Shown: positions 34,617 through 45,968 of the stretch, piece after piece
How positions within the stretch are numbered: the stretch's first letter is position 1
Layout: each line of letters begins with the position of its first letter
NCBI GenBank assembly: GCA_001295865.1
Contig: LJHW01000027.1
Span: 52,289 to 116,288 of the forward strand
DNA: 64,000 nucleotides
Direction of reading: 5' to 3'
From: a beta proteobacterium AAP65
Lineage (GTDB): Bacteria; Pseudomonadota; Gammaproteobacteria; Burkholderiales; Burkholderiaceae_C
Notes under the pieces: model-generated
Told to the model about the DNA's origin: nothing
Seen by the model: only the letters and a program-made list of their open reading frames with translations
Databases searched by the model: none
Translations under genes and position numbers: made by a program

Positions 34617-36671
34617 GTGTTGATCAAAAGACGGTGGGCGCTGCGAGCGCTGGGGGTCTTCGCAGGGCTGTGCAGCCTGGCCGCAGGGGCAACTTCCGGT
34701 GCCGCGCCGGCTGCTCCAGCTACTCTGGCAGCCGCAGCGGCCGCGGCGCCGCCGCCGGCCGAGTTCTTCTTCCGCAGCGATGACATCGATGCCGTGCGCC
34801 TGTCGCCCTCGGGGCGCTGGCTGGCGATGTCGGTGCCCATGGACAGCGGCCGCCTCGGTCTGGTAGTCATCGACCTGCAGACGGCGCAGCCGCTGGCCAC
34901 CGTCGCGAACTACAGCAACTCCGACGTCGGCCGCTTCGAGTGGGTCAACGACGAACAGCTGGTCTACGACCTCGCCGACCTGCAGACACCCGGCGGCGAA
35001 CAGAAGTGGTGGCCCGGGCTCATCGCCGTGCGGCGCGACGGCACCGCGCGCCGCGTGCTCGTCAGCGAACACGGCAGCGCACCCGACACCCGCGTGATCT
35101 CGGCCTACCGGCCGCTGAGCTTCGACCACGACCTGCAACACGTGCCGGTGGGCGGCGGCAGCGAGGTCATCGTCGGGCAGTGGATCTACGGCCAGGATGG
35201 CGAGGTCGACACCGTCGTGCCGCTGCGCCTGGACATCAACACCGGCCGCACACGCCGTGTGCTCAGCGAGGCGATGGGCGGCGTGACCGACTGGATCTAC
35301 AGCCCCGAAGGCGAGCCGCGCGTGGCCATCAAGCGCAGCAAGACCCGCAGCGCCGTGCTGTGGCGCGGGCCCGGCATGACGAGCTGGCGCACGCTGTTCG
35401 ATGCGCCGCGCCACCAGGCGCCCTTCCACCCTATCCAGATCGACGCCCAGGGGCGGCTTTTCATCACCATGGAAAACGAGCGCGGCACGGAAGAGCTGCG
35501 CCGCTACGACTTCGACAAGGGCGCCCCGGCGACTGAAGCCTTCGTCAGCACACCCGGCTATGACTTCAGCGGCTACATCATCAACGAGAGCAACAGCGCG
35601 CGTTCGCTGGGCGTGCGGCTGCTGCTCGACGCCGAAACCACGGTCTGGTTCGACCCGCGCCTGAAGGCCGTGCAGGCCGAAGCCGAGAAGCGCCTGCCGG
35701 GCCGGGTGGTGCGCCTGGCCTGCCGCCGCTGCGAGCACCCCGACATGACGGTGCTGGTGCGCGCCTTCTCCGACCGCGACCCCGGCCAGCTGTGGGTGCA
35801 CACGGTGGCCGATGGCCGCTGGCTGAAGGTGGGCGAGGTGCGGCGCGGCACCGACCCGCGGCGCATGGCCAGCGTGGACCTGCAGCAGGTCACCACGCGC
35901 GACGGCCGCCAGATGCCGGTGTGGATCACGCAGCCCACGCAGATGCCGCGGCCGCCCGGCGGCTGGCCCACGGTGGTGCTGGTGCACGGCGGGCCCTGGC
36001 TGCGCGGCCGCGCCTGGGATTGGGAGCCGATGAGCCAGTTCCTGGCCTCGCGCGGCTACCTCGTCATCGAACCCGAGTTCCGCGGCAGCCAGGGTTACGG
36101 CGGCGAGTGGTTCCGCGCCGGCTGGGGCCAGTGGGGCCGCGCGATGCAGGACGACGTGGCCGACGCCACCCGCTGGGCGGCCGCGCACGCCAAAGCCGAT
36201 GCGCGGCGCGTGTGCATCGCCGGCGCCAGCTATGGTGGCTACGCCACGCTGATGGGCCTGGTGCGCCACCCCGACCTCTACCGCTGCGGCGCCGCGTGGG
36301 TTGCGGTGACCGACCCGCGCCTGATGTTCCAGTGGCGCTACGAGAGCGACCAGAACGACGCCATCCGCGAGGTTGACTACCCGCTGTGGATAGGCGACCC
36401 GGCCAAGGACCCGGCGCTCTTCGACGCCATCTCACCCGTGAAGCAGGCCGCCCGTGTGCGTGCGCCGCTGCTGCTGGCCTTCGGCGAAAAAGACCGCCGT
36501 GTGCCGATGGTGCACGGCAACGACATGCGCCGCGCCTTGCAAGACGCCGGGCGGCCGCACGACTGGGTGGTGTACGAAGGTGAGGGGCACGGCTGGCTGC
36601 TGCTGCGCAACCAGATCGACTTCGCCAACCGGCTGGAACGCTTTTTCGGCACCCACCTCGCCGCGCCCTGA
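34617..36671 (+). CDS. S9-family prolyl oligopeptidase-like serine peptidase
   Basis: About 684 residues in an exported two-domain peptidase. After a signal peptide (LIKRRWALRALGVFAGLCSLAAG) comes a beta-propeller-like part (residues 40-410), and then an alpha/beta hydrolase domain with the nucleophile in GASYGGYATLMG, acidic residue in FGEKDRRVP and His in GEGHGW. The motif SQGYGGEWFRAGWGQWG supports the dipeptidyl-peptidase/acylaminoacyl-peptidase group. The GTG at 34617 is preferred because AGGGGAG lies seven bases upstream and the signal begins there; an in-frame ATG at 34584 would add eleven residues. The site of action should be the periplasm. Confidence 0.86.
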   Translation: MLIKRRWALRALGVFAGLCSLAAGATSGAAPAAPATLAAAAAAAPPPAEFFFRSDDIDAVRLSPSGRWLAMSVPMDSGRLGLVVIDLQTAQPLATVANYSNSDVGRFEWVNDEQLVYDLADLQTPGGEQKWWPGLIAVRRDGTARRVLVSEHGSAPDTRVISAYRPLSFDHDLQHVPVGGGSEVIVGQWIYGQDGEVDTVVPLRLDINTGRTRRVLSEAMGGVTDWIYSPEGEPRVAIKRSKTRSAVLWRGPGMTSWRTLFDAPRHQAPFHPIQIDAQGRLFITMENERGTEELRRYDFDKGAPATEAFVSTPGYDFSGYIINESNSARSLGVRLLLDAETTVWFDPRLKAVQAEAEKRLPGRVVRLACRRCEHPDMTVLVRAFSDRDPGQLWVHTVADGRWLKVGEVRRGTDPRRMASVDLQQVTTRDGRQMPVWITQPTQMPRPPGGWPTVVLVHGGPWLRGRAWDWEPMSQFLASRGYLVIEPEFRGSQGYGGEWFRAGWGQWGRAMQDDVADATRWAAAHAKADARRVCIAGASYGGYATLMGLVRHPDLYRCGAAWVAVTDPRLMFQWRYESDQNDAIREVDYPLWIGDPAKDPALFDAISPVKQAARVRAPLLLAFGEKDRRVPMVHGNDMRRALQDAGRPHDWVVYEGEGHGWLLLRNQIDFANRLERFFGTHLAAP

Positions 36672-36708
36672 AGCGGGCGTGGTGGCAGCGCCGGCGCCCG
36701 GGCCGCGC

Positions 36709-37605
36709 TCAGGGTCGCGCCTGGCGCAGCCCCAGCAGCTCGTTGCCCACCAGGGCCAGCAGCACCAGGCCGCCACCGCCCAGCACGGCCAGCGAAGGTG
36801 ATTCACCGGCCCCCAGCCAGGCCCAGAGCACGCCGAACACCACCTCCAGCAAGCCCAGCAGCGAGATCTCGGGCCCGCTGAGCACACGCGCCACAGCCAC
36901 CGCCATCAGGCAGGGGATGGCCAGCTGCACCGTGCCCAGCAAGGCAAGCAGGCCCAGGTCGTGCGGCGAGGCCGCCAGCGGCCAGGCCAGCGGCAGCGTG
37001 ACAGCGGCCGAGAGCAGCGCGCCCACGAGCACGGCACTCAGCATGTCGGGCGGCGTTTCGCCGGCGTGCTGGCGCGTTTTGAGGTGCTGCAACAGCGTCC
37101 AGTTCACCGCGGCGGCAACGGGCACGGCCAAGGCCACGGCCATGCCCAGCAGTGCGCGGGGGTCGCTGGCTTGCACCTCGTGGCCGTACATCCACGCAAT
37201 GCCAGCACCGGCCAGCGCGATGGCGCCCCAGGTGCGTGCGGCCAGGCGGTGGCCCAGCGCGGCCCGTGCCAGCAAGGCGGTGAAGAGCGGGCCCAGCGCC
37301 ATCGTCACCAGCACGTTGGCCACGCTGGTGAGCGTGAGCGCCATCATGAAGGCGGTGTACATCACGGCCCAGCAGGCGCCGCTGAGCCACAGCGCTCGGC
37401 CGCCCCGGCGCAGCGTGGCCCACAGCGGCCCCGGGCCCTTCATCAGGCCCAGCAGCAGCACCAGGGCCAGCGCATTGAAGGCGCTGCGCCAGAACGTCAC
37501 CTCGAAGCCGCGAGCCGATTCGAGGAAGCGCGAGACCACGCCCGCGATGCTCCACATGAGCGTGGCCAGCACCATCAAGGCCACCGCCCGGCGGTGGCTC
37601 ATCAT
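36709..37605 (-). CDS. EamA-family (DMT) exporter
   Basis: A 298-residue inner-membrane protein with ten predicted hydrophobic helices and two EamA repeats (AVALMVLATLMWSIAGVVSR at the start, AVALAVPVAAAVNWTLLQ and PEISLLGLLEVVFGVLWAWL in the second half). It is the last gene in the long minus-strand operon beginning with rimP and starts about 20 bases after typA. Start chosen at ATG 37605; a GTG four codons upstream is possible. The exported substrate is unknown, and its presence after typA may be incidental read-through expression. Confidence 0.85.
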   Translation of the reverse strand: MMSHRRAVALMVLATLMWSIAGVVSRFLESARGFEVTFWRSAFNALALVLLLGLMKGPGPLWATLRRGGRALWLSGACWAVMYTAFMMALTLTSVANVLVTMALGPLFTALLARAALGHRLAARTWGAIALAGAGIAWMYGHEVQASDPRALLGMAVALAVPVAAAVNWTLLQHLKTRQHAGETPPDMLSAVLVGALLSAAVTLPLAWPLAASPHDLGLLALLGTVQLAIPCLMAVAVARVLSGPEISLLGLLEVVFGVLWAWLGAGESPSLAVLGGGGLVLLALVGNELLGLRQARP

Positions 37606-37624
37606 GGGGCTCGCCACCGCGGGA

Positions 37625-39457
37625 TCAAGCCGCTTCGCGGCTGGCGCGCTTGCGCTCGTGCTCGCTCAGGTAACGCTTGCGCACGCGGATGCTCTTGGGC
37701 GTGATCTCGACCAGTTCGTCGTCCTCGATGAACTCGACACCGTATTCCAGCGTCAGGTCGATGGGCGGCGTGATCTTGATCGCGTCTTCCTTGCCGCTGA
37801 CGCGGAAGTTGGTCAGCTGCTTGGTGCGCGTGGCGTTGACGACGAGGTCGTTGTCGCGGTTGTGGATGCCGACGATCATGCCCTCGTAGACCGGGTCGTT
37901 CGGCTTCACGAACATGCGGCCGCGGTCGTCGAGCTTGCCCAGGGCGTAGGTGAAGATCTCACCGGCGTCCATGCTGATCAGCACGCCGTTCTTGCGGCTG
38001 GCGATCTCACCCCGGTGCGGCTCGTAGCCGTCGAAGATGTTGCTGATCAGGCCCGAACCGCGCGTGAGGTTCATGAACTCGTTGGAGAAGCCGATGAGGC
38101 CGCGCGCAGGAATGCGGTACTCCAGGCGCACACGGCCGTGGCCGTCGGGTTCCATGTTCACGAGCTCGCCCTTGCGCTCGCCCAGTGCCTGCATCACGCC
38201 GCCCTGGTGCTGCTCTTCCACGTCGGCCGTCACCAGCTCGATGGGCTCGCACTTCTCGCCGTTGATGGTCTGGAACACCACGCGCGGCTTGCTCACGGCC
38301 AGCTCGTAGCCTTCACGGCGCATGTTCTCCAGCAGGATGGTCAGGTGCAGTTCGCCGCGGCCCATCACTTCGAAGATGCCGTCTTCGCCGGTTTCGCTGA
38401 CACGCAGCGCCACGTTGCTCTGCAGCTCTTTCTGCAGGCGGTCCCAGATCTGGCGGCTGGTGACGTACTTGCCTTCGCGGCCGGCCAGCGGGCTGGTGTT
38501 GACGCAGAAGTTCATGGTCAGCGTCGGCTCGTCGACCTTCAGCATCGGCAGCGGGGCCGGGGTGACCGGGTCGGTCACCGTCACGCCGATGCCGATCTCG
38601 TCGATGCCGTTGATCAGCACGATGTCGCCGGGGCCGGCCGACGTCACTTGCACGCGGTCCAGGCCCTGGAAGGTCAGCACCTGGTTCACGCGGCCCTTGA
38701 CGGCCTTGCCCTCGGGGCCCTCCATCACCATCACGTCCATGCCGGGCTTGATGGTGCCGGCACCGATGCGGCCCACGCCGATGCGGCCGACGAAGGTGCT
38801 GTAGTCCAGCGCCGAGATCTGCAGCTGCAGCGGTGCCGCCGGGTCGCCCTGGTGCGAGGGCACGTGCTTGAGGATGGTGTTGAACAGGGCCGACATGTCG
38901 GGGCCCCACTGCGCGCCCGGCTCGCCTTCTTCCAGCGAGGTCCAGCCGTTGATGCCCGAGGCGTAGACCACGGGGAAGTCGAGCTGCTCGTCGCTGGCGC
39001 CGAGCTTGTCGAAGAGGTCGAAAGCGGCGTTGACCACCGCATCGGGCTTGGCACCCGGCTTGTCGACCTTGTTCACCACGACGATGGGCTTCAGGCCCAG
39101 GGCCAGCGCCTTCTTCGTGACGAAGCGGGTCTGCGGCATCGGGCCTTCTTGCGCGTCGATCAGCAGCACCACGCCGTCGACCATGCTCAGTGCACGCTCC
39201 ACCTCGCCGCCGAAGTCCGCGTGGCCCGGGGTGTCGACGATGTTGATGTGCGTGCCTTCCCAGCTGACGGCGCAGTTCTTGGCGAGGATGGTGATGCCGC
39301 GTTCGCGTTCGATGGCGTTGCTGTCCATCACGGTGTCGACGACCTTTTCGTGGTCGGCGAAGGTGCCGCTCTGGCGCAGCAACTGGTCGACCATGGTGGT
39401 TTTGCCGTGGTCGACGTGGGCGATGATGGCGACGTTGCGGATGGCTCGGGTACTCAT
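37625..39457 (-). CDS. typA: Translational GTPase TypA/BipA
   Basis: A 610-residue ribosome-associated GTPase used in ribosome assembly and stress survival. The G1 region is [19 protein letters not shown]3 is [14 protein letters not shown]4 is [13 protein letters not shown], and the C-terminal domain contains [20 protein letters not shown]. The sequence is complete and of usual family length. Its ATG overlaps the truB stop by four bases, indicating translational coupling in the rimP-nusA-infB-rbfA-truB-typA operon. Confidence 0.97.
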   Translation of the reverse strand: MSTRAIRNVAIIAHVDHGKTTMVDQLLRQSGTFADHEKVVDTVMDSNAIERERGITILAKNCAVSWEGTHINIVDTPGHADFGGEVERALSMVDGVVLLIDAQEGPMPQTRFVTKKALALGLKPIVVVNKVDKPGAKPDAVVNAAFDLFDKLGASDEQLDFPVVYASGINGWTSLEEGEPGAQWGPDMSALFNTILKHVPSHQGDPAAPLQLQISALDYSTFVGRIGVGRIGAGTIKPGMDVMVMEGPEGKAVKGRVNQVLTFQGLDRVQVTSAGPGDIVLINGIDEIGIGVTVTDPVTPAPLPMLKVDEPTLTMNFCVNTSPLAGREGKYVTSRQIWDRLQKELQSNVALRVSETGEDGIFEVMGRGELHLTILLENMRREGYELAVSKPRVVFQTINGEKCEPIELVTADVEEQHQGGVMQALGERKGELVNMEPDGHGRVRLEYRIPARGLIGFSNEFMNLTRGSGLISNIFDGYEPHRGEIASRKNGVLISMDAGEIFTYALGKLDDRGRMFVKPNDPVYEGMIVGIHNRDNDLVVNATRTKQLTNFRVSGKEDAIKITPPIDLTLEYGVEFIEDDELVEITPKSIRVRKRYLSEHERKRASREAA

Positions 39458-40407
39458 GACGGTGTTTCCTGGACTTCGATGGGGCTCAGCAGGCGGTCAG
39501 CGATCAACTCGCCTGCGGTGATGTGGGCGGTGCCTAAGAAGGCCACCGGGGCGTCGGGGGGTTCCGGCGGGCGGCGGTAGACCCGCACCGCCGGCGTGTC
39601 GGCCAGACCCACGCGCCGGCGCAACCCGTTCAGGAAACGGCCCGCTTCGTCGTCGGGCAGGTGCACCGCCGGCCAAGCGGCCAGCAGGCTGTCGGCCGGC
39701 CGCAGCCGGGCTTCGCGTTCTTGTTCACTCAGGGCCTGCAGCGCTTCCAGCGTGATCGCGTCTTCCAAGCGCAGCGGCCCGCTGCCGGTGCGCCGCAGTG
39801 CACTGAGGTGGGCGCCACAGCCCAGCGCCTGGCCGATGTCTTCGGCCAGCGTGCGGATGTAGGTGCCCTTGCTGCAGCTCACGTCGAGAACCAAGCACTC
39901 AGCATGCCATTCGAGGATGTCGATGGCGTGAATCGTCACGGCGCGCGGCGCGCGTTCGATCTCCACGCCAGCGCGCGCGTATTCGTAGAGCGCCTTGCCT
40001 TCGTGCTTCAGCGCCGAATGCATGGGCGGCGTCTGCAGGATGTCGCCGGTGTGGCGGCGGCAAACAGCTTCGATGGCTGCACGCTCGGTGGGCAGCGGGC
40101 CTTCGGCGATGACTTCGCCTTCACGGTCGCCGGTGGTGGTGCGCTGGCCCAGGCGCAGCGTGGCGGTGTAGCGCTTGTCCGCGTCCAGGCTCACCTGGCT
40201 GAACTTGGTGGCCGCGCCAAAACACAGCGGCAGCAGGCCGGTGGCCAGCGGGTCCAGCGTGCCGGTGTGGCCGCCCTTTTCCGCGCGCAGCATGCCCTTG
40301 GCCTTCTGCAAGGCGTCGTTGCTCGTCCAGCCCAGGGGCTTGTCGAGCAAGAGCACGCCGTGCAGCGGCTTGCGGGGGGTGCGCACACGCGGCGCCGGGG
40401 CGTTCAT
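39454..40407 (-). CDS. truB: tRNA pseudouridine(55) synthase
   Basis: A 317-residue enzyme that modifies U55 in the T-loop of tRNAs. The conserved start is [18 protein letters not shown], the catalytic Asp is in [16 protein letters not shown], and the later [15 protein letters not shown] motif is present. The C-terminal PUA-like extension is shorter than in E. coli. It starts three bases after rbfA and overlaps typA; the order is typical in betaproteobacteria. Confidence 0.97.
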   Translation of the reverse strand: MNAPAPRVRTPRKPLHGVLLLDKPLGWTSNDALQKAKGMLRAEKGGHTGTLDPLATGLLPLCFGAATKFSQVSLDADKRYTATLRLGQRTTTGDREGEVIAEGPLPTERAAIEAVCRRHTGDILQTPPMHSALKHEGKALYEYARAGVEIERAPRAVTIHAIDILEWHAECLVLDVSCSKGTYIRTLAEDIGQALGCGAHLSALRRTGSGPLRLEDAITLEALQALSEQEREARLRPADSLLAAWPAVHLPDDEAGRFLNGLRRRVGLADTPAVRVYRRPPEPPDAPVAFLGTAHITAGELIADRLLSPIEVQETPS

Positions 40408-40410
40408 GGC

Positions 40411-40776
40411 TCAGTCTTCTTTGGCGCGCACGCTGTTGGCCTTGGCGATCAAGGCCGAGAGGTCGGCCGCGCGTTCGGTGGTCTTGTCGTAATGGAAGTG
40501 CAGTGTCGGCACGGTGTGGATGGCCAGGCGCTTGAAGAGCCCGTTGCGGATGAAACCCGCGGCCTCGTTCAGCGCCGCGGCGCTGTCTTCGGGCGTGCCC
40601 ACCAGCACCGAGAAGTAGACCTGCGCGTGCGCGTAGTCGGGCGTGACTTCCACACTGTTGATCGTGACCATGCCCAGCCGCGGATCTTTCAGATCACGGA
40701 TGAGCTCGGCCACGTCGCGCTGGATCTGGTCGGCGACGCGGTAGCTGCGGTTGGGGACGGACTTCTTGTGTCGCAT
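40411..40776 (-). CDS. rbfA: 30S ribosome-binding factor A
   Basis: A 121-residue KH-type protein that assists 16S rRNA maturation during 30S assembly. It begins [18 protein letters not shown] and contains the typical [20 protein letters not shown] and [15 protein letters not shown]. Its length and place between infB and truB are standard. A 12-bp hairpin lies just upstream, between infB and rbfA (40796-40829). Confidence 0.97.
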   Translation of the reverse strand: MRHKKSVPNRSYRVADQIQRDVAELIRDLKDPRLGMVTINSVEVTPDYAHAQVYFSVLVGTPEDSAAALNEAAGFIRNGLFKRLAIHTVPTLHFHYDKTTERAADLSALIAKANSVRAKED

Positions 40777-40795
40777 GGGTGCAGACCTTTAAGTA

Positions 40796-40829
40796 CAAAC
40801 CCCGCCTACTTTGCAGCAGGCGGGGTTTG
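40796..40829 (-). terminator. 12-bp hairpin between infB and rbfA
   Basis: CAAACCCCGCCT, ten-base loop, AGGCGGGGTTTG: a perfect 12-bp stem in the 73-bp gap between infB and rbfA. It is followed on the minus strand by TACTTAAAGG and has only three T residues at its 3' end, so it would act as a weak terminator or RNA-stability element, lowering expression of rbfA-truB-typA relative to infB. Confidence 0.55.
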
Positions 40830-40849
40830 CAGGTGAGGGCAAATCCGCC

Positions 40850-43813
40850 TTACAGCGTCCGTGCCACTTCCTTGACCTCGAAGAACTCGAGCTGATCGCC
40901 TTCCTTGATGTCGTTGTAGTTCTTCAGCTTGATACCGCACTCGAAGCCTTCCTTGACCTCGCGCACGTCGTCCTTCAGGCGCTTCACCGATTCGATCTCG
41001 CCGGTGTAGATCACCACGTTGTCGCGCAACAGGCGGAACTTGGCGTTGCGGATGACCTGGCCGGCGGTGATGTAACTACCCGCCACGGTGCCGATCTTGC
41101 TGGCCACGAACACCGTGCGGATCTCGGCCGTGCCGATGACCTCTTCGCGCTGCTCGGGCGCCAACATGCCGCCCATCGCCGCCTTGATCTCGTCGACCGC
41201 GTCGTAAATGATGTTGTAGTACTTGATGTCGACGCCGTTGCCTTCGGCCAGCTTGCGCGCACCGGCATCGGCCCGCGTGTTGAAGCCGATGACGACCGCC
41301 TTGCTGGCGATGGCCAGGTTGATGTCGCTCTCGCTGATGCCGCCCACGGCGGCGTGCACGATCTGCACCTTCACCTCGGCCGTGCTCAGCTTGAGCAGGC
41401 TCTGGGCCAGCGCTTCCTGCGAACCCTGCACGTCGGCCTTGACGATCAGGCTCAGCGTCTGCGCCGCGCCTTCGCCCATGTTTTCGAACATGCCTTCCAG
41501 CTTGGCGGCCTGGCGCTTGTTCAGCGTCACTTCGCGGTACTTGCCCTGGCGGAAGGTGGCGATCTCGCGCGCACGGCGCTCGTCGCTCAGCACCATGAAC
41601 TCGTCACCGGCTTGCGGCACTTCGGTCAGGCCCTGGATTTCCACCGGCATCGACGGGCCGGCGCTCTCGGTGGCATGACCGTCTTCGTCCAGCATGGCGC
41701 GCACGCGGCCGTAGCTGCTGCCGGCCAGAACCACATCGCCCTTCTTGAGCGTGCCGCTCTGCACCAGCACCGTGGCCACGGGACCGCGGCCCTTGTCGAG
41801 CTTGGCTTCGATCACCAGGCCCTTGGCGGGTGCGTCCTTCGGGGCCGTGAGTTCCAGCACCTCGGCCTGCAGCAGCACCTGCTCCAGCAGTGTGTCGATG
41901 CCCGTGCCGATCTTGGCCGAGACACCCACGAAGGGCGAATCGCCGCCGAAGTCTTCGGGAATCACACCCTCGGCCACGAGTTCGCTCTTCACGCGCTCGA
42001 GGTTGGAATCGGGCTTGTCGATCTTGTTCATGGCCACGACGATGGGCACGCCAGCCGCCTTCGCGTGGGCGATGGCTTCCTTGGTCTGCGGCATCACGCC
42101 GTCGTCGGCCGCCACCACCAGGATGACGATGTCGGTGGCCTTGGCGCCACGAGCGCGCATCGCGGTGAACGCGGCGTGGCCCGGGGTGTCGAGGAAGGTG
42201 ATCATGCCGCGCGGTGTTTCCACGTGGTACGCGCCGATGTGCTGCGTGATGCCGCCGGCCTCACCCGCGGCCACACGGGCGCGGCGGATGTAGTCCAGCA
42301 GGCTGGTCTTGCCGTGGTCGACGTGGCCCATCACCGTGACGACCGGCGCACGCGGCAGCTGGTCGGCCGATTCGTGCAGCGCGGTTTCCTCTTCGGTGAA
42401 GGCTTCCGGGTCGTCCAGCTTGGCGGCCAGCGCCTTGTGGCCCATTTCCTCGACGACGATCATCGCCGTCTCCTGGTCGAGCTGCTGGTTGATGGTGACC
42501 ATCTGGCCCAGCTTCATCAGCTGCTTGATGACCTCGGAGGCCTTCACGCTCATCTTGTGCGCGAGGTCGGCCACCGAGATCGTCTCCGGCACGTGCACCT
42601 CTTGCACCTGCGCCTCGGGCGCCGGCGTGAAGCTCGAGCCACCGTCAGCGCCACCGCGGCGCGAGCCGCCACGCGGTGCACGCCAGCCCGGACGGCCAGC
42701 ACCGCTGTCGCCACGCGTCTTCAGCGCGGCGCGCTTCTTGGCAGCATCGTCGGCCCAGCTGCTGCTGAGCTTTTCGCTCTTGACCTGCTTCTTGTCGCCA
42801 GGTTTGGCGGCCGTGGTGGCCGCACCAGGCGCACCGGGCTTGGCCGTGGGCTTGTGGATGGTGCCCTTGATCGCTTCCTTGGCGGCCTCGGCCGGTTTCG
42901 GCTCTTCCGGCTTTTTCGCCACCAGCACCTTCTTCGGCGCGTTCATCATCGCGCGGATGGCGGCGGCTTCGGCTTCGGCGGCCTTGCGGCGGCGGGCCAG
43001 GTCTTCGGCCTTGGCGGTGTCTTCGGCGGCCTTGTCGGCAGCCTTCACCACGCGCAGCACCGGCTTGGCCGGTTCCACGGGCTTGGGCGGCTCGGCGGCA
43101 GCGGCGGCCGCAGCGGCTTCCGCCGCCTTGGCTGCAGCGGCCACCTCGGCAGCCTTTTCCGTGGCCTTGTCGATGGCTGCCTTTTCGGCGTCCACCTTCG
43201 CACCCTTGCGCACCGGCTTGGGCGTTTCAAGCGCAGCGGCACGGGCCAGCGCTGCAGACGCTTCGGCGGCCGCGGCGGCGGCAGCAGCTTCAGCGGCAGC
43301 CTTGGCTGCGGCGGCAGCCGCCGCGGCAGCGGCTGCCTCGGCCGCCTCGCGTGCCGCACGCTCCTGCTCTTCACGCACCCGGCGGGCTTCTGCCAGTTCT
43401 TCTTCCTGCTTGCGGATGGCTTCGGCCTGGGCGCGTGCTTCTTCCTCGCGGCGCTGCAGGTCGAGCTCTTCCGCGCTCGGGCCGGTTTCTTCCGTGGCCG
43501 GCGACGCGTCGTCGCGCTTGACGAACACCCGCTTCTTGCGCACTTCAACCTGGATCGTGCGGGCACGCCCGCTGGCATCGGCCTGCTTGATCTCGGTGGA
43601 GGTTTTCTTCGTCAGCGTGATCTTCTTGCGTTCGGCGCCGGCACTGGTGCCGTGGGCATTGCGCAAGTAGTCGAGCAGACGCTCCTTGTCCGATTCGGTC
43701 AGCGCGTCGTCCGGTGACTGCTTGGTCACGCCGGCCGATTGCAGCTGCTCGATCAAGGCCGTGGTGGGGCGGCCAAGCTGGGCTGCGAATTGGGCGACAG
43801 TGGTCACGGCCAT
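40850..43813 (-). CDS. infB: Translation initiation factor IF-2
   Basis: A 987-residue GTPase that brings initiator tRNA to the 30S subunit. The N-terminal region is long and rich in Ala/Lys/Glu repeats (residues 80-320), as in other Burkholderiales. The GTPase core has [15 protein letters not shown] (G1), [15 protein letters not shown] (G3) and [13 protein letters not shown] (G4). C-terminal domains III-IV include [21 protein letters not shown] short IF2-N helix ([18 protein letters not shown]) opens the protein. The start MAVTTVAQF follows nusA with 55 bases between. No sign of the internal second start was checked. Confidence 0.97.
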   Translation of the reverse strand: MAVTTVAQFAAQLGRPTTALIEQLQSAGVTKQSPDDALTESDKERLLDYLRNAHGTSAGAERKKITLTKKTSTEIKQADASGRARTIQVEVRKKRVFVKRDDASPATEETGPSAEELDLQRREEEARAQAEAIRKQEEELAEARRVREEQERAAREAAEAAAAAAAAAAAKAAAEAAAAAAAAEASAALARAAALETPKPVRKGAKVDAEKAAIDKATEKAAEVAAAAKAAEAAAAAAAAEPPKPVEPAKPVLRVVKAADKAAEDTAKAEDLARRRKAAEAEAAAIRAMMNAPKKVLVAKKPEEPKPAEAAKEAIKGTIHKPTAKPGAPGAATTAAKPGDKKQVKSEKLSSSWADDAAKKRAALKTRGDSGAGRPGWRAPRGGSRRGGADGGSSFTPAPEAQVQEVHVPETISVADLAHKMSVKASEVIKQLMKLGQMVTINQQLDQETAMIVVEEMGHKALAAKLDDPEAFTEEETALHESADQLPRAPVVTVMGHVDHGKTSLLDYIRRARVAAGEAGGITQHIGAYHVETPRGMITFLDTPGHAAFTAMRARGAKATDIVILVVAADDGVMPQTKEAIAHAKAAGVPIVVAMNKIDKPDSNLERVKSELVAEGVIPEDFGGDSPFVGVSAKIGTGIDTLLEQVLLQAEVLELTAPKDAPAKGLVIEAKLDKGRGPVATVLVQSGTLKKGDVVLAGSSYGRVRAMLDEDGHATESAGPSMPVEIQGLTEVPQAGDEFMVLSDERRAREIATFRQGKYREVTLNKRQAAKLEGMFENMGEGAAQTLSLIVKADVQGSQEALAQSLLKLSTAEVKVQIVHAAVGGISESDINLAIASKAVVIGFNTRADAGARKLAEGNGVDIKYYNIIYDAVDEIKAAMGGMLAPEQREEVIGTAEIRTVFVASKIGTVAGSYITAGQVIRNAKFRLLRDNVVIYTGEIESVKRLKDDVREVKEGFECGIKLKNYNDIKEGDQLEFFEVKEVARTL

Positions 43814-43868
43814 GGGTGCGTTTTCCTCGGGTGTTCGGTGCGGGCGTTACAGCAGTTCAGTCTGGCGT

Positions 43869-45347
43869 TCAGACGTTGAACCAGTGCTCGCGGGCCTTCA
43901 TGATCAAAGCCTTGGCGGCTTCGTCGTCTATGCCGGTCATGTCGGTGAGCTCGTCGACGGCCAGGTCGGCCAGATCGTCGCGGGTGTGGATGCCCCCCCC
44001 GGCCAGCTTGGCGATCAAGTCGGGGTTCAGGCCCTCGAGGTCGCGCAGGTCCTGCGACACCTCTTCCACCTGTTCTTCCTTCTCGATCTCCATCGTCAGC
44101 AGCGCGTCCTTGGCACGGGTGCGCAGCTCGTGCACCGTGTCCTCGTCGAAGCTTTCGATCTCCAGCATTTCCTGCAGCGGCACGTAGGCCACCTCTTCCA
44201 GGCTGCTGAAACCTTCGGCGATCAGGATGTCGGCCACTTCGGCGTCGACGTCGAGCTTGTCGACGAAGAGCTGGCGCACCGATTCGCTCTCGGTGGCCTG
44301 CTTGGCCTGGCTCTCTTCGGCCGTCATGATGTTGATGCGCCAGCCGGTCAGCTCGCTGGCCAGACGCACGTTCTGGCCGCCGCGGCCGATGGCGATGGCG
44401 AGGTTCTCCTCGTCGACCACCACGTCCATGGCATGGCGCTCTTCGTCGACGACGATGCTCACCACGTTGGCCGGGGCCAACGCGCCGATGACGAACTGCG
44501 CCGGGTCTTCCGACCACAGCACGATGTCCACACGTTCACCGGCGATCTCGTTGGTGACGGCGTTGACACGCGAGCCGCGCACACCGACGCAGGTGCCGAT
44601 GGGGTCCACGCGGCGGTCGTGGCTGATGACGGCGATCTTGGCGCGGCTGCCCGGGTCGCGGGCGCAGCTCTTGATCTCCAGCAGGCCCTGCTCGATCTCG
44701 GGCACTTCCTGGGCGAAGAGCTCGATCATGAAACCCGGCGCGCTGCGGCTGAGCATGATCTGCGGGCCGCGCTGCGTGGGGTCGATGCCCATCAGGAAAG
44801 CGCGCACGCGGTCGCCGCTGCGCAGGTTTTCCTTGGGGATCATCTCGCTGCGCTTCAGGCGCCCTTCGACGCGGCCGCTTTCGACGATGATGTCGCCCTT
44901 GTCCAGGCGCTTGACGGTGCCGACGAAGATCTTCTCGCCACGGGCCAGGAAATCGTTGAGCAGCTGCTCGCGCTCGGCATCGCGGATCTTCTGCAGGATG
45001 ACTTGCTTGGCTGCCTGCGCACCAATGCGACCGATGGTCAGCGACTCGATCGCCTCTTCGATGTAGTCGCCTTCCTCGATGTCGGGAATGCGGTCCAGCG
45101 CGTCAGACAGCAGTTCTTCGGCATCGGGGTTCTGCAGGCCCGCACTGTCGGGCACCACCAGCCAGCGGCGGAAGGTCTCGTACTCGCCGGTTTCGCGGTC
45201 GACGGCCACACGGATGTCGACCTCGCCCCCGTTGAGCTTTTTCGTCGCCGAGGCGAGCGCGGCCTCGACGGCGCCGAAGACGACATCACGGTCCACCGTC
45301 TTCTCGCGCGAGATGGCGTCCACCAGCATCAGCATTTCGCGATTCAT
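43869..45347 (-). CDS. nusA: Transcription elongation/antitermination protein NusA
   Basis: A 492-residue RNA polymerase-binding protein. It begins [20 protein letters not shown] (N-terminal domain), followed by S1 and KH domains ([58 protein letters not shown]). It ends with two C-terminal acidic repeats ([40 protein letters not shown]). It lies six bases after rimP. In E. coli NusA controls its own operon through terminators in the leader; a similar hairpin exists here upstream of rimP. Confidence 0.97.
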   Translation of the reverse strand: MNREMLMLVDAISREKTVDRDVVFGAVEAALASATKKLNGGEVDIRVAVDRETGEYETFRRWLVVPDSAGLQNPDAEELLSDALDRIPDIEEGDYIEEAIESLTIGRIGAQAAKQVILQKIRDAEREQLLNDFLARGEKIFVGTVKRLDKGDIIVESGRVEGRLKRSEMIPKENLRSGDRVRAFLMGIDPTQRGPQIMLSRSAPGFMIELFAQEVPEIEQGLLEIKSCARDPGSRAKIAVISHDRRVDPIGTCVGVRGSRVNAVTNEIAGERVDIVLWSEDPAQFVIGALAPANVVSIVVDEERHAMDVVVDEENLAIAIGRGGQNVRLASELTGWRINIMTAEESQAKQATESESVRQLFVDKLDVDAEVADILIAEGFSSLEEVAYVPLQEMLEIESFDEDTVHELRTRAKDALLTMEIEKEEQVEEVSQDLRDLEGLNPDLIAKLAGGGIHTRDDLADLAVDELTDMTGIDDEAAKALIMKAREHWFNV

Positions 45348-45353
45348 CAGTCC

Positions 45354-45968
45354 CTAGCCTCCATCTGTGCCCGGCGCGGCCGCCGCGTCGGGCGCCTCAC
45401 CAGCCTGCTCGCCCGCCGCCGCATCGCTGCGGGGCTTGCGGCCCTTGAAATCCACCACAGGCACGAGGCGAGCCTCGCGCACTTCGTCGAAATTGAAACC
45501 GAGCACCTGCTCGGCCTTGCCTTGCTTGAAGACCAGTTGCCAGCCCGCTGCGGGCGCTGCGTCAGCTTCGGCCGCGCCGTCGGCTTCCACGGCCACGGCC
45601 TCGGGCACCGCGCGTTGCAGCACGCCTTGCCAGTTCTTGCGACCCTGGAAGGGCGTCTTCAGCACGATGTTCACGGCCTCGCCGCTGAAACGCGCGTAGT
45701 CGGCTTCGGTTTTCAGCGGCCGGTCCAGGCCTGGCGAGGACACCTCGAGCCGGCTGTAGTCCAGGCCTTCCACCTCCAGCGCGTACTGCAGCTGGCGGGT
45801 GACCTGCTCACAATCTTCCACCAGCACGAACTCGCTGGGCATGGCGTAGGCGCGGCCGGGTTGACGGTCGATGGTGATGCGCAGCAGGCCGCGCGGCGCG
45901 CGCTCGACGTCGACCAGATCAAAACCCAGGCCAGCCACCGTGGCGTTGATGGCTTCGCGCCAACCCAC
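45354..45968 (-). CDS. rimP: Ribosome maturation factor RimP
   Basis: A 204-residue protein needed for 30S subunit maturation. The core starts GWREAINATVAGLGFDLVDV, with ITIDRQPGRAYAMPSEFVLV and LEVSSPGLDRPLKTEADYAR typical of the family, plus a C-terminal tail rich in Ala and acidic residues. Start chosen at GTG 45968, supported by GAAGG six bases upstream and by usual family length. A longer in-frame version from a TTG at 46142 would add 58 basic, low-complexity residues with no family match. First gene of the rimP-nusA-infB operon. Confidence 0.9.
   Translation of the reverse strand: MGWREAINATVAGLGFDLVDVERAPRGLLRITIDRQPGRAYAMPSEFVLVEDCEQVTRQLQYALEVEGLDYSRLEVSSPGLDRPLKTEADYARFSGEAVNIVLKTPFQGRKNWQGVLQRAVPEAVAVEADGAAEADAAPAAGWQLVFKQGKAEQVLGFNFDEVREARLVPVVDFKGRKPRSDAAAGEQAGEAPDAAAAPGTDGG

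Noticed and set aside
40796..40829. A full terminator ending the operon after infB
   Set aside because: Only three T residues follow the stem, and rbfA-truB-typA continue in the same direction with tight spacing.
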